From assembly GCA_902775195.1 (NCBI GenBank), contig CACYLQ010000019.1:1-33313 (forward strand): DNA of 33,313 bases. Reading direction: 5' to 3'. Source of the DNA: an uncultured Pseudobutyrivibrio sp. Its GTDB lineage: Bacteria; Bacillota; Clostridia; Lachnospirales; Lachnospiraceae. Of the stretch, positions 22,117 to 28,868 are shown piece by piece. The first letter of the stretch is position 1; each line of letters opens with the position of its first letter. Below the pieces are notes generated by a model. That model did not search any database. It saw only the letters and a program-made list of their open reading frames with translations, and had not been told where the DNA came from. The translations under genes and the position numbers were made by a program.

Positions 22117-23035
22117 CCTGCCACTTAAACTTCATAAGCATTGCATGGCGATTAGGATTGTAAAGTGGGTCTCCTACTATTTCTGTTTCTGTTCTGGCAT
22201 GATAAACAAGAATATCGTTACCATCCTCATCTACAGTAAATGAATTATGGCCTGGTCCATATACGACATGCTCTTCTGAAGACTTAAGTACTGGATAGCG
22301 TTCCTTTTTCCATGATAATGGATCAAGTAAATCGCTGTCTTCATCTGCTGTAAGCATCCCCATACAATAGTTCACACCTGTATCGCTGGCTGAATATGTC
22401 ATAAAGATTTTGCCACCATGCTTTATTACTGATGGGCCTTCGTTTACCCAGAAGCCATGACGCTCCCAGTCATAATCAGGAGTTGTAAGTAATACCTGAT
22501 CTGTTTCAAGAGTATAACCATTTTTCATGCGGGCAATGTAAAGATTAGAAATCTGCTTACCTACACCAGTCTTCTCTGCCCAAATGTAATACCAGTTTCC
22601 ATGATTTTCAAAAACTGTAGCATCAAGTGAAAATGACTCAAATGAGAACTCATCTGTTTCTGCTCTAGTCATTTTACCTTTTTCAATCCATGGGTCACGC
22701 ATTGGGTCGTCGCCCTGACATTCTAGTACGTATGGACGAATCTTCCAGATATCCTCCATCTCGCCACCAGCATAATAAATATACCATTTTCCAAAAAGGA
22801 AATGAAGTTCTGGAGCCCAGATGTGCTTAGACATTGGACCAGATTCATGCTTATGCCAGATTTCAATTTCCTTTGCTTCCTTTAAGCCCTCAAGACTTCC
22901 GCTGCATCTTAAAACTATTTTGTCGTATTCTGGCACTGAAGCTGTAAAGTAATATTTGCCATTTGTATGCTTGTAAACATAAGGATCAGCACGCTGCAAA
23001 ATCCAAGGTTTGTTGTATTCAAAAAAATTGTCCAT
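22088..23035 (-). CDS. Cytosolic GH43 exo-alpha-L-arabinofuranosidase (GH43_26-like)
   Basis: Five-bladed propeller glycosidase of 315 residues with no signal peptide. Candidate catalytic residues are Asp17 (QRADPYV), Asp138 (SLDATVF) and Glu199 (VNEGPSV). The start NKPWILQRADPYVYKH and the strand YYFTASVPEYDKI match the single-domain GH43 group containing characterised exo-1,5-alpha-L-arabinofuranosidases, so it likely trims linear arabino-oligosaccharides inside the cell. It sits 19 nt downstream of the extracellular GH43 gene. Together with the GH51 enzyme it would complete intracellular hydrolysis of imported arabinan fragments. Confidence 0.9.
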   Translation of the reverse strand: MDNFFEYNKPWILQRADPYVYKHTNGKYYFTASVPEYDKIVLRCSGSLEGLKEAKEIEIWHKHESGPMSKHIWAPELHFLFGKWYIYYAGGEMEDIWKIRPYVLECQGDDPMRDPWIEKGKMTRAETDEFSFESFSLDATVFENHGNWYYIWAEKTGVGKQISNLYIARMKNGYTLETDQVLLTTPDYDWERHGFWVNEGPSVIKHGGKIFMTYSASDTGVNYCMGMLTADEDSDLLDPLSWKKERYPVLKSSEEHVVYGPGHNSFTVDEDGNDILVYHARTETEIVGDPLYNPNRHAMLMKFKWQDGRPVFSYD

Positions 23036-23054
23036 TTTAATTACTTCTCTCCTT

Positions 23055-24581
23055 CTATTCGTATTTTACTCCCCAAACAGATTCATTGCTGCCTACTGCT
23101 GAGAATGTGAACACATCTGTGCCTGCTTCATCCTTCATCTTGCAGAAGACTCCACTATAATCTTTGTCGGAAAGTGAAATGCGCATGTAGTAGGTATTGT
23201 CCTTCATAGTCCAGGTTCCTGATACCTCTTCTCCTTCCACCGAACCATCTGCATTTAAATAGATGATTCTTGGATTTGCAATTTCATTAGAGATATCTGT
23301 ACCTTGGTTGATAAAATAGTATCTTCCTACCACATCATCCTTGCTATAGCCTGAATCAGAAACAGTCTCCCCCTGTGTCTGATATGGTAAATCGCAAGGC
23401 CAGCCTTCTTCATTCATTAGCATCTGATGAACTCTTGGGGAATGATTTTCTGTACCATCATTAAATCTAGTGTGATAAACTACATACATTTTGCCATCGT
23501 CATCTATAAAAGCTGAATTATGACCGGTTGCCATGTATGCTTTATCCAAGCTAGGAAGCTTGTAGTTACCTGAAAGCTTTAGGCCAAAGTTTTGGTGCAT
23601 GGCACTCTTAGTAGGGTAAGATCCATTCATATCTACGTATTCTCCATCCACTGTCTTTGAACGGAATACTCTGATTTGGTATCCACCATTGCTGGTAAGA
23701 CCACCGTAGGAAACAAACAGATAATAGTAATCTGTTGCCTCGTCATACATAATGTAAGGTCCTTCTATAGAAATATGACCTCCACCTAAAAGCTTCTTTC
23801 CAAAGTAGGCATCCACATTGTTTGCTTCATCCGCTTTTGGATGTATTACAAGACCAGTTGTAGGGTCAAGCTCTAACAGATAAATACCACCTGACCATGA
23901 GCCGTAAACCATCCACATCCTATCGTCCTTGTCATAGAACACTGTTGGATCAATGGCGTTTGGGTAATCCTCATAGTTATAGGCGCCACCCTTAATGTAA
24001 TGCTTTTTCACATAATCTGCGTCTACGTAATCTAGCACATCTGTTGATTCAACATTCTTGCTGGTAAAGCCTGAATAGATAAGTGAACCCTGCCATTCAA
24101 ATGGTCCCTCTGGCGATGTGCTTGTACCAAAGCAAAGATTAGATGCATTAAAGGTGCTGGAGCAACAATAATACATGTAATAAAGCTTTGTTGTTTTGTT
24201 GTAGATAACATCTGGTGCCCATACATGTGTGCCACCATCATCTGTTTTGATAATACTATCCTTCGAACCTGCATAATTAAATGCATCGTCAGCCACATCA
24301 TAAATCTGACCATAAACAGGATTTGTTTTCTTATATCCATCTGCAATGGTCTCCCAATTAAGTAAATCGGTACTTTTAGCAGCTGTCATGTGAGAACCGA
24401 ATATGTAATATGTTCCGTCTACTTCTAATATGGATGGATCATGGACAGAAACGCCCGAAGAGACATTGCCTGTAGCAATGTTGTCATAGCTAACTGTAAA
24501 ATTTTTAGATTCAGAGCCTGAACACGCCACAAGACTTCCCATCATAGAAACAGCCAGAACGCATGAAATAAACTTCTTCAT
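23055..24581 (-). CDS. Extracellular GH43 lipoprotein, probable endo-/exo-arabinanase
   Basis: Surface-anchored enzyme of 508 residues from the chosen start MKKFISC, which has a GGGGGAAAG site 4 nt upstream; a longer start five codons earlier lacks one. The lipoprotein signal ends SLVACSG (lipid Cys20). The GH43 domain spans about 30-400, with candidate catalytic Asp48 (VHDPSIL), Asp211 (AIDPTVF) and Glu273 (SIEGPYI). A C-terminal beta domain (about 415-508) resembles the C-terminal module of Abn2-type arabinanases. The long insertions in the catalytic domain also favour an arabinanase over a xylosidase. It presumably releases arabino-oligosaccharides at the cell surface. A strong promoter and a structured leader lie upstream. 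Confidence 0.88.
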   Translation of the reverse strand: MKKFISCVLAVSMMGSLVACSGSESKNFTVSYDNIATGNVSSGVSVHDPSILEVDGTYYIFGSHMTAAKSTDLLNWETIADGYKKTNPVYGQIYDVADDAFNYAGSKDSIIKTDDGGTHVWAPDVIYNKTTKLYYMYYCCSSTFNASNLCFGTSTSPEGPFEWQGSLIYSGFTSKNVESTDVLDYVDADYVKKHYIKGGAYNYEDYPNAIDPTVFYDKDDRMWMVYGSWSGGIYLLELDPTTGLVIHPKADEANNVDAYFGKKLLGGGHISIEGPYIMYDEATDYYYLFVSYGGLTSNGGYQIRVFRSKTVDGEYVDMNGSYPTKSAMHQNFGLKLSGNYKLPSLDKAYMATGHNSAFIDDDGKMYVVYHTRFNDGTENHSPRVHQMLMNEEGWPCDLPYQTQGETVSDSGYSKDDVVGRYYFINQGTDISNEIANPRIIYLNADGSVEGEEVSGTWTMKDNTYYMRISLSDKDYSGVFCKMKDEAGTDVFTFSAVGSNESVWGVKYE

Positions 24582-24596
24582 GGTTCTTTCCCCCAT

Positions 24597-24735
24597 TAAT
24601 TTGTCTTATCGCCTAAGCATCAAGCCCCTAATATATGCTTAAGCCTTCCCCTTTCGGGAACGCTGTCTGTAAAACCAGACTGGTAGTTTATTAACTGTAT
24701 TGACCTTCTGATATTCAAATTATCATCAGCGGTCT
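24597..24735 (-). promoter_or_regulatory. Structured 5' leader of the GH43 lipoprotein gene
   Basis: From the predicted start (about 24735) to the gene the leader can form four successive hairpins: GACC..CTGAT / ATCAG..GGTC (24701-24734), GTCTG/CAGAC (24665-24681), TTCCC-gaaa-GGGGAA (about 24646-24660) and TAAGCAT/ATGCTTA (24614-24620 with 24635-24641). I recognise no riboswitch class. Part of it (24641-24683) resembles the repeat element found at 21.7 and 28.6 kb. Confidence 0.4.
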
Positions 24736-24741
24736 AGAAAT

Positions 24742-24770
24742 AATATATCAAATTAGTTTTAGGTTTTCAA
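24742..24770 (-). promoter_or_regulatory. Promoter of the GH43 lipoprotein / GH43 / DUF6171 operon
   Basis: -35 TTGAAA (complement of 24765-24770), 17-bp spacer, -10 TATATT (complement of 24742-24747). Confidence 0.6.
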
Positions 24771-24795
24771 TAATTATTTTAATTATATTTAAACT

Positions 24796-24828
24796 AAAAA
24801 GCTGCTCCACTAATGTGAAACAGCTTTT
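24796..24828 (-). terminator. Terminator after the second GH43 lipoprotein gene
   Basis: Imperfect stem AGCTGtTTCAC / GTGgAgCAGCT spanning 24796-24810 and 24815-24828, followed on the minus strand by TTTTT. It lies about 22 nt beyond the stop at 24850. Confidence 0.75.
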
Positions 24829-24849
24829 AATAACTAAATCCAAGAAATC

Positions 24850-26415
24850 CTAATATTGTTGGTTTTCCACAATAAATGTAGCATTTTCCTTATCCTTACC
24901 CTCTGAAAGAGCCAATACACCATTTTCCACTGTAAGGTACTTACCTGGAATTGCTACGCTTTCAAAGGAAACCCCATTTTTATCAGACAAGCCCTGAACT
25001 GTCTTAAATGTCTGATTGGCTGCTGAAGTAGCATTTGCCTTTGTATCCTGAGAAAGTGTAACTTTCCCCTCAGAATTTACGTTAATATAGAGTCCTGGCT
25101 TGTTTTCCGATTCTATAGAAACATAAGTATCATTGGCACTATCCGCCTTACCGGGACGAATAACCCACTGTCCATCCTTAGGATTATCAGCTTTCTCCTG
25201 GGAGTATATTTTCACATTGCTATATGGATAATCTGCATCAGCAGAAGAATTAACAAATGGTTCATGGCATACAATACTCTTAGCATCGGTAGTCTTAATC
25301 TGAGAAATGGTTCCATCTAAACCTGCTGCACTTTCCTCAAACATATCTATAGAACCATTCTCATTAAAGGAAAGCTCTACCACACAGGCTGTTCTCCTAA
25401 AGCCACTACCTGCTGGAAGGGAACCATTGTGATAAACAAAGTAAGTCTTTCCCTTAAAATCAAATACCGCCATATGGTTTGTATTGGAGGTGGCTGTTGG
25501 CTCCATTATCTTAGTAGTCTTAGACCATTTGCCTTCAAGCAAATCATCTGTAGTTGCATAAGCCATACACTCTCTCCACTGATGTGCAAAGAAAAGATAG
25601 TAATCACCATAGTAATTTCCCTTTTCATCACTTCTTCTATATATCCAAGGTGCCTCAGTATATGCTTCTAAGCCATCAGTGCGGGTAATAATGTCAGCTT
25701 CACCCGGCACCTTACCATTAGTAATTTTGCCATCGCCATTTACATCGGTTATGGAAATCATATCTTCATTAAGCTCACACACGAAAAACATTCCATTTCC
25801 CCATGCAAGATAACGGTGCTCTTTACCATCCTCATCTGTCTCAATCCAGGCCGTTGGATCAATATCATTGAAAGTGCTGGTATTAGGCTTAGTTACAGTA
25901 CTCTTTACAAGTGGCTGCCCAATATCCTCAAACTTACCAGTTGGAGAATCCGAAACTGCAACACCTATGCACTGCTTTCCTGTCTTATCCCAGCTACAGT
26001 AGTAAAGATAATATTTATCCTTACCATCACTAGGGTCAGTGTGCTTCATTACCTGTGATGCCCAGGCGCTTGAGTCATTACTATCCCATTTCACATCAGA
26101 CATAGACATCACTATTCCCTCTTCCTTCCAATTCACCATATCTGTTGATGAATAGCAAAGATACTCTGGAATATTATAAATTGACTTTCCTACTTCTTCA
26201 TCAGTAGAAGCATCATGACCTGTGTATAGATACACAGTATCCCCATCAACAAGCACTGATGGGTCACCACCATAAGTGATATTCTGATTGTCTGCTACCA
26301 TAGGATTTCCCTTATCACATTTATCAATGCTAACCTCCTTTGGCGCTCCACAACCTACCATACTGCAGGCACATACCATGCCAAGCATTATCGCGATAAC
26401 TCTTCTTTTCATCAT
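24850..26415 (-). CDS. Extracellular GH43 lipoprotein with C-terminal beta-trefoil-like module
   Basis: Surface enzyme of 521 residues. The lipoprotein signal ends SMVGCGA (lipid Cys22). The GH43 domain spans about 35-375, with candidate catalytic Asp51 (GGDPSVL), Asp186 (DIDPTAW) and Glu254 (TEAPW). The C-terminal region (about 415-521) repeats the pattern Y(I/L)-x-V-x-x-x-G-x-(L/V)-x-L-S as in AbfB/CBM42-type arabinofuranose-binding modules. It resembles the catalytic domain of the GH43 at 1.2-3.3 kb (YTGHD, DMVNWxxxG, VAVSDSPTG, HNGxLPxGSGF), so both probably attack arabinose-decorated xylan or arabinan. A predicted promoter and a candidate operator precede it. Confidence 0.87.
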   Translation of the reverse strand: MMKRRVIAIMLGMVCACSMVGCGAPKEVSIDKCDKGNPMVADNQNITYGGDPSVLVDGDTVYLYTGHDASTDEEVGKSIYNIPEYLCYSSTDMVNWKEEGIVMSMSDVKWDSNDSSAWASQVMKHTDPSDGKDKYYLYYCSWDKTGKQCIGVAVSDSPTGKFEDIGQPLVKSTVTKPNTSTFNDIDPTAWIETDEDGKEHRYLAWGNGMFFVCELNEDMISITDVNGDGKITNGKVPGEADIITRTDGLEAYTEAPWIYRRSDEKGNYYGDYYLFFAHQWRECMAYATTDDLLEGKWSKTTKIMEPTATSNTNHMAVFDFKGKTYFVYHNGSLPAGSGFRRTACVVELSFNENGSIDMFEESAAGLDGTISQIKTTDAKSIVCHEPFVNSSADADYPYSNVKIYSQEKADNPKDGQWVIRPGKADSANDTYVSIESENKPGLYINVNSEGKVTLSQDTKANATSAANQTFKTVQGLSDKNGVSFESVAIPGKYLTVENGVLALSEGKDKENATFIVENQQY

Positions 26416-26431
26416 ATCCCCCTTTATTGAT

Positions 26432-26447
26432 TTTAGAATTATCTAAA
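26432..26447. promoter_or_regulatory. Candidate operator 4 (TTTAG-N6-CTAAA)
   Basis: Exact inverted repeat TTTAG-AATTAT-CTAAA in the 5' UTR of the GH43 lipoprotein gene, just past its predicted transcription start. It has the same half-sites and spacing as the exact repeat beside the importer promoter, and it shares TTTAGAATTA with the site in front of the regulator gene. Confidence 0.4.
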
Positions 26448-26461
26448 TTAATTCAACATTA

Positions 26462-26490
26462 TATATAACACTATTTTCCTTAACTGGCAA
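26462..26490 (-). promoter_or_regulatory. Promoter of the second GH43 lipoprotein gene
   Basis: -35 TTGCCA (complement of 26485-26490), 17-bp spacer, -10 TATATA (complement of 26462-26467; the overlapping TATAAT nearby is also possible). Confidence 0.5.
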
Positions 26491-26566
26491 TAGCTAGATA
26501 CAGCTTCCAAGGGCAGCTTGTTTTTCTTTATAAGAATTACATTGTAATTTCCTAAATAAATTAAAA

Positions 26567-26590
26567 AGAGCCTTGCAGTCGCAAAGCCCT
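26567..26590 (-). terminator. Terminator after the CoA-transferase gene
   Basis: Stem AGGGCTTTGC/GCAAGGCTCT (26581-26590 with 26567-26576, two mismatches, 4-nt loop), followed on the minus strand by TTTTTAA. It is 34 nt past the stop codon. Confidence 0.7.
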
Positions 26591-26624
26591 AAATAAATAA
26601 TCTAGCTATTTAATTAAAATCACT

Positions 26625-27971
26625 CTATGATATCTTATTGGATTTTCTCCAGATGTGCATCTTCTCTGCTTCTGCGATAAGCTCATCTCTGAAGTCTGGG
26701 TGAGCGATAGAGATAATAGCCTCTGCACGCTCCCAAGCTGAAAGACCCTTAAGGCAAACCTTACCATATTCTGTAACAAGATAATGTGTGTTTGCACGTG
26801 TATCTGTAACGATAGAACCATCAGCAAGTGTAGGACGGATACGGCTCTTTACTGTGCCATCCTTTGTTGTGAATGTAGATGAAAGACATACAAAGCTCTT
26901 ACCGCCATTTGAAAGATAAGCGCCAAGTACGAAGTCAAGCTGTCCGCCTGCTCCTGAAATGTGCTTGATTCCAGCTGACTCAGCATTAATCTGACCATAT
27001 AAATCTACGTCAACAGCGTTGTTGATAGAGATGAAGTTATCAAGTGCTGAAATCTGACGGATATCGTTAGTGTAATCAACAGGTGCGCTCATAAGCTCTG
27101 GGTTCTCATCCATGTAATCGTACATCTTCTTTGTACCAGCACCGAAAGCGTATGTCTGACGGAATCTGTCGATGTTCTTCTTAGAACCGTTAATCTTACC
27201 AGCCTTTGCAATGTCTACGAATGCATCAACGTACATTTCTGTATGAACACCAAGATCCTTAAGGTCTGAATCTGCAATCATAGCACCTACTGTGTTAGGC
27301 ATACCGCCGATACCAAGCTGTAAGCATGCACCGTTTGGAATCTCCTCAACGATAAGCTTAGCTACTGCCTTATCTACATCTGTAGGAGCACCGCCTGCGC
27401 CCATCTCTGAGATAGCTGGGTTGCTGCCTTCTACGATAGCATCAACCTTTGAAATATGGATGCCTTCTTCAAAACCGCCAAGACAACGAGGCATGTTCTC
27501 GTTAACTTCTACGATGATGTGCTTAGACTTTTCAACTGCAGCCATAAGATGTGATGCGTTAGGACCGAAGTTAAAATATCCGTGATTGTCCATTGTTGTT
27601 GTCTGAATCATAAGAACATCGTTTGGCTCGATGTGCTCACGATAGTATCTAGGAAGCTCAGAGTATCTGATAGGTGCATAGTATGAGCAGCCTTTCGCAA
27701 TAAGCTTACGCTCGATACCACCCATGTGCCATGAGTTCCAGCAGAAATGCTCACCTGCATCTTCTCTTTCGAAGATAGCTGGAAGCTTCATTAAAATACC
27801 ACCACGAACCTTAACATCACGTAACTCATCTGTACGTGCTGCAAGTGCCTTATCAAGCGCGTCTGGTGTACCTGTACACCAACCGTAATCTACCCAATCT
27901 CCGCTCTTTACAACCTTAACAGCTTCTTCGGCTGTTGTAAGCTTGCTTTTGTATTCAGCCTGAAAATCCAT
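26625..27971 (-). CDS. but: Butyryl-CoA:acetate CoA-transferase
   Basis: Final enzyme of the main butyrate pathway in many colonic and rumen Lachnospiraceae: it moves CoA from butyryl-CoA to acetate, giving butyrate and acetyl-CoA. The 448 residues are the typical length. Visible features are the oxyanion-loop-like GIGGMPN (221-227), the probable catalytic Glu245 in [11 protein letters not shown] by analogy with 4-hydroxybutyrate CoA-transferase, and the conserved [10 protein letters not shown] and HYLVTEYG segments. Discrimination from 4-hydroxybutyrate or propionyl-CoA transferases rests on overall resemblance, so substrate is likely but not certain. It is a stand-alone gene with its own promoter and terminator. 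Confidence 0.88.
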   Translation of the reverse strand: MDFQAEYKSKLTTAEEAVKVVKSGDWVDYGWCTGTPDALDKALAARTDELRDVKVRGGILMKLPAIFEREDAGEHFCWNSWHMGGIERKLIAKGCSYYAPIRYSELPRYYREHIEPNDVLMIQTTTMDNHGYFNFGPNASHLMAAVEKSKHIIVEVNENMPRCLGGFEEGIHISKVDAIVEGSNPAISEMGAGGAPTDVDKAVAKLIVEEIPNGACLQLGIGGMPNTVGAMIADSDLKDLGVHTEMYVDAFVDIAKAGKINGSKKNIDRFRQTYAFGAGTKKMYDYMDENPELMSAPVDYTNDIRQISALDNFISINNAVDVDLYGQINAESAGIKHISGAGGQLDFVLGAYLSNGGKSFVCLSSTFTTKDGTVKSRIRPTLADGSIVTDTRANTHYLVTEYGKVCLKGLSAWERAEAIISIAHPDFRDELIAEAEKMHIWRKSNKIS

Positions 27972-28010
27972 AATAAACCTCCGCTCGTTAAAAAATTATC
28001 AATTTGTTAT

Positions 28011-28039
28011 ATTTTATCACTTTACGCTTCCCACTTCAA
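28011..28039 (-). promoter_or_regulatory. Promoter of the CoA-transferase gene
   Basis: -35 TTGAAG (complement of 28034-28039), 17-bp spacer, -10 TAAAAT (complement of 28011-28016). The leader is about 35 nt and contains GGAGG before the ATG. Confidence 0.6.
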
Positions 28040-28048
28040 TATTAGTGG

Positions 28049-28054
28049 TATAAT
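28049..28054 (+). promoter_or_regulatory. Extended -10 of the thioesterase gene
   Basis: TGGTATAAT, an extended -10 with no convincing -35. It begins 10 bp outside the -35 of the divergent CoA-transferase promoter, so the two promoters almost abut and could interfere with each other. Confidence 0.5.
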
Positions 28055-28084
28055 AAAGATAGAATTTCATCAGGAGGTAAGACT

Positions 28085-28540
28085 ATGGCTAAACAAGAAA
28101 TTGAAGTTGCTGGTGCACCAAAACAGGTTACCATTACCCCTTTTGAGCATCACACAAAATATCATGAGACAGATTTGCAGGGTGTTATTCACACATCTAA
28201 TTATCTTAATTGGATAGAAGACGCCAGAATGAATTTGATGGAGCAGATGGGTCTTTCATTTAAACAGATGTTAGACATGGAGATTAGTTCTCCAATGATT
28301 TCCCACTCCATAGAATACAGAAGTGAAGTTAAATTTGACGAAACTGTTGTGGTAGAAACAAAGCTTTTGTCCTATGATGGGCATGAAATGGAGGTTACCT
28401 ATCGTATTTACGATAAAGCTACTGGAGAAGACAGGGCCGTAGCACGTACCACCCACTGCTTCATAGACCGCAGTGGCATCCCAATTTCCATGAAGCGTGC
28501 CTACCCCGAACTGGACACGAAGTTCTTTGAATTTAAATAA
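28085..28540 (+). CDS. Acyl-CoA thioesterase, hotdog fold (4HBT/YbgC family)
   Basis: Cytosolic thioesterase of 151 residues. The catalytic motif is YHETDLQGVIHTSNYLNWIEDAR, with the family's aspartate in TDLQG. The central helix MNLMEQMGLSF and strands SHSIEYRSEVKFDETVVVETKL follow the hotdog pattern. It hydrolyses some acyl-CoA; which one cannot be told. An AGGAGG site precedes the ATG. Its head-to-head position with the butyryl-CoA:acetate CoA-transferase gene hints at a role in acyl-CoA housekeeping, which is inference. Confidence 0.88.
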   Translation: MAKQEIEVAGAPKQVTITPFEHHTKYHETDLQGVIHTSNYLNWIEDARMNLMEQMGLSFKQMLDMEISSPMISHSIEYRSEVKFDETVVVETKLLSYDGHEMEVTYRIYDKATGEDRAVARTTHCFIDRSGIPISMKRAYPELDTKFFEFK

Positions 28541-28545
28541 AAAAA

Positions 28546-28609
28546 CGGATGAGGTGCTTTTTATACACACCTCATCCGGCCCTTGGCCACCTTCCCCTCA
28601 AGGGGAAGG
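28546..28609. repeat. Hairpin repeat element, copy 2, bidirectional terminator
   Basis: Three adjacent hairpins: an 11-bp stem 28546-28556 / 28568-28578, GGCC-ctt-GGCC (28578-28588), and a 9-bp stem 28590-28598 / 28601-28609. T-runs lie on both sides (plus-strand TTTTTT after 28610; minus-strand TTTTT below 28546). It shares the CCTCATCCG, GCCACCTTCCCC and GGGGAAGGC blocks with the element at 21726-21846. It lies between the convergent thioesterase and 79-aa genes. Confidence 0.8.
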
Positions 28610-28614
28610 CTTTT

Positions 28615-28854
28615 TTATTGTTTTGCTCCTATTTCCATTAATAGGTTGATAAGCTCGATGTCTGATTCCTGAACACGAAGGTTTGTCTCAAGCTTCTCAC
28701 CGTTTGGGTCGGTAACTGCGATTTCGATGATTGACCCTGGTGTCATTGCCTTTGTGCGGGCTGCGCCAAAAAATGGAAGCAGCTTTGGATGATTCTGATT
28801 AAATTTTGCTGCTGCACTTCTTACTCTTAATAAATCTGCTGGATTAAATGCCAT
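28615..28854 (-). CDS. Small conserved-looking protein of unknown function (79 aa)
   Basis: I do not recognise this protein. It has 79 residues with no signal or membrane segment. The N-terminal half is basic and helical (PADLLRVRSAAAKFNQNHPK); the second half has a beta-strand then helix pattern (GSIIEIAVTDPNGEKLE, then ESDIELINLLMEIG). It starts 14 nt downstream of the hybrid histidine kinase with an AGGAG site, so it is co-transcribed with the kinase and may belong to the same signalling unit. Confidence 0.75.
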   Translation of the reverse strand: MAFNPADLLRVRSAAAKFNQNHPKLLPFFGAARTKAMTPGSIIEIAVTDPNGEKLETNLRVQESDIELINLLMEIGAKQ

Positions 28855-28868
28855 AACAATTCTCCTAT

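Noticed and set aside
24597..24735. Known riboswitch or T-box in the GH43 leader
   Set aside because: No T-box TGGNACCGCG or specifier arrangement and no recognisable riboswitch core; described only as a structured leader.
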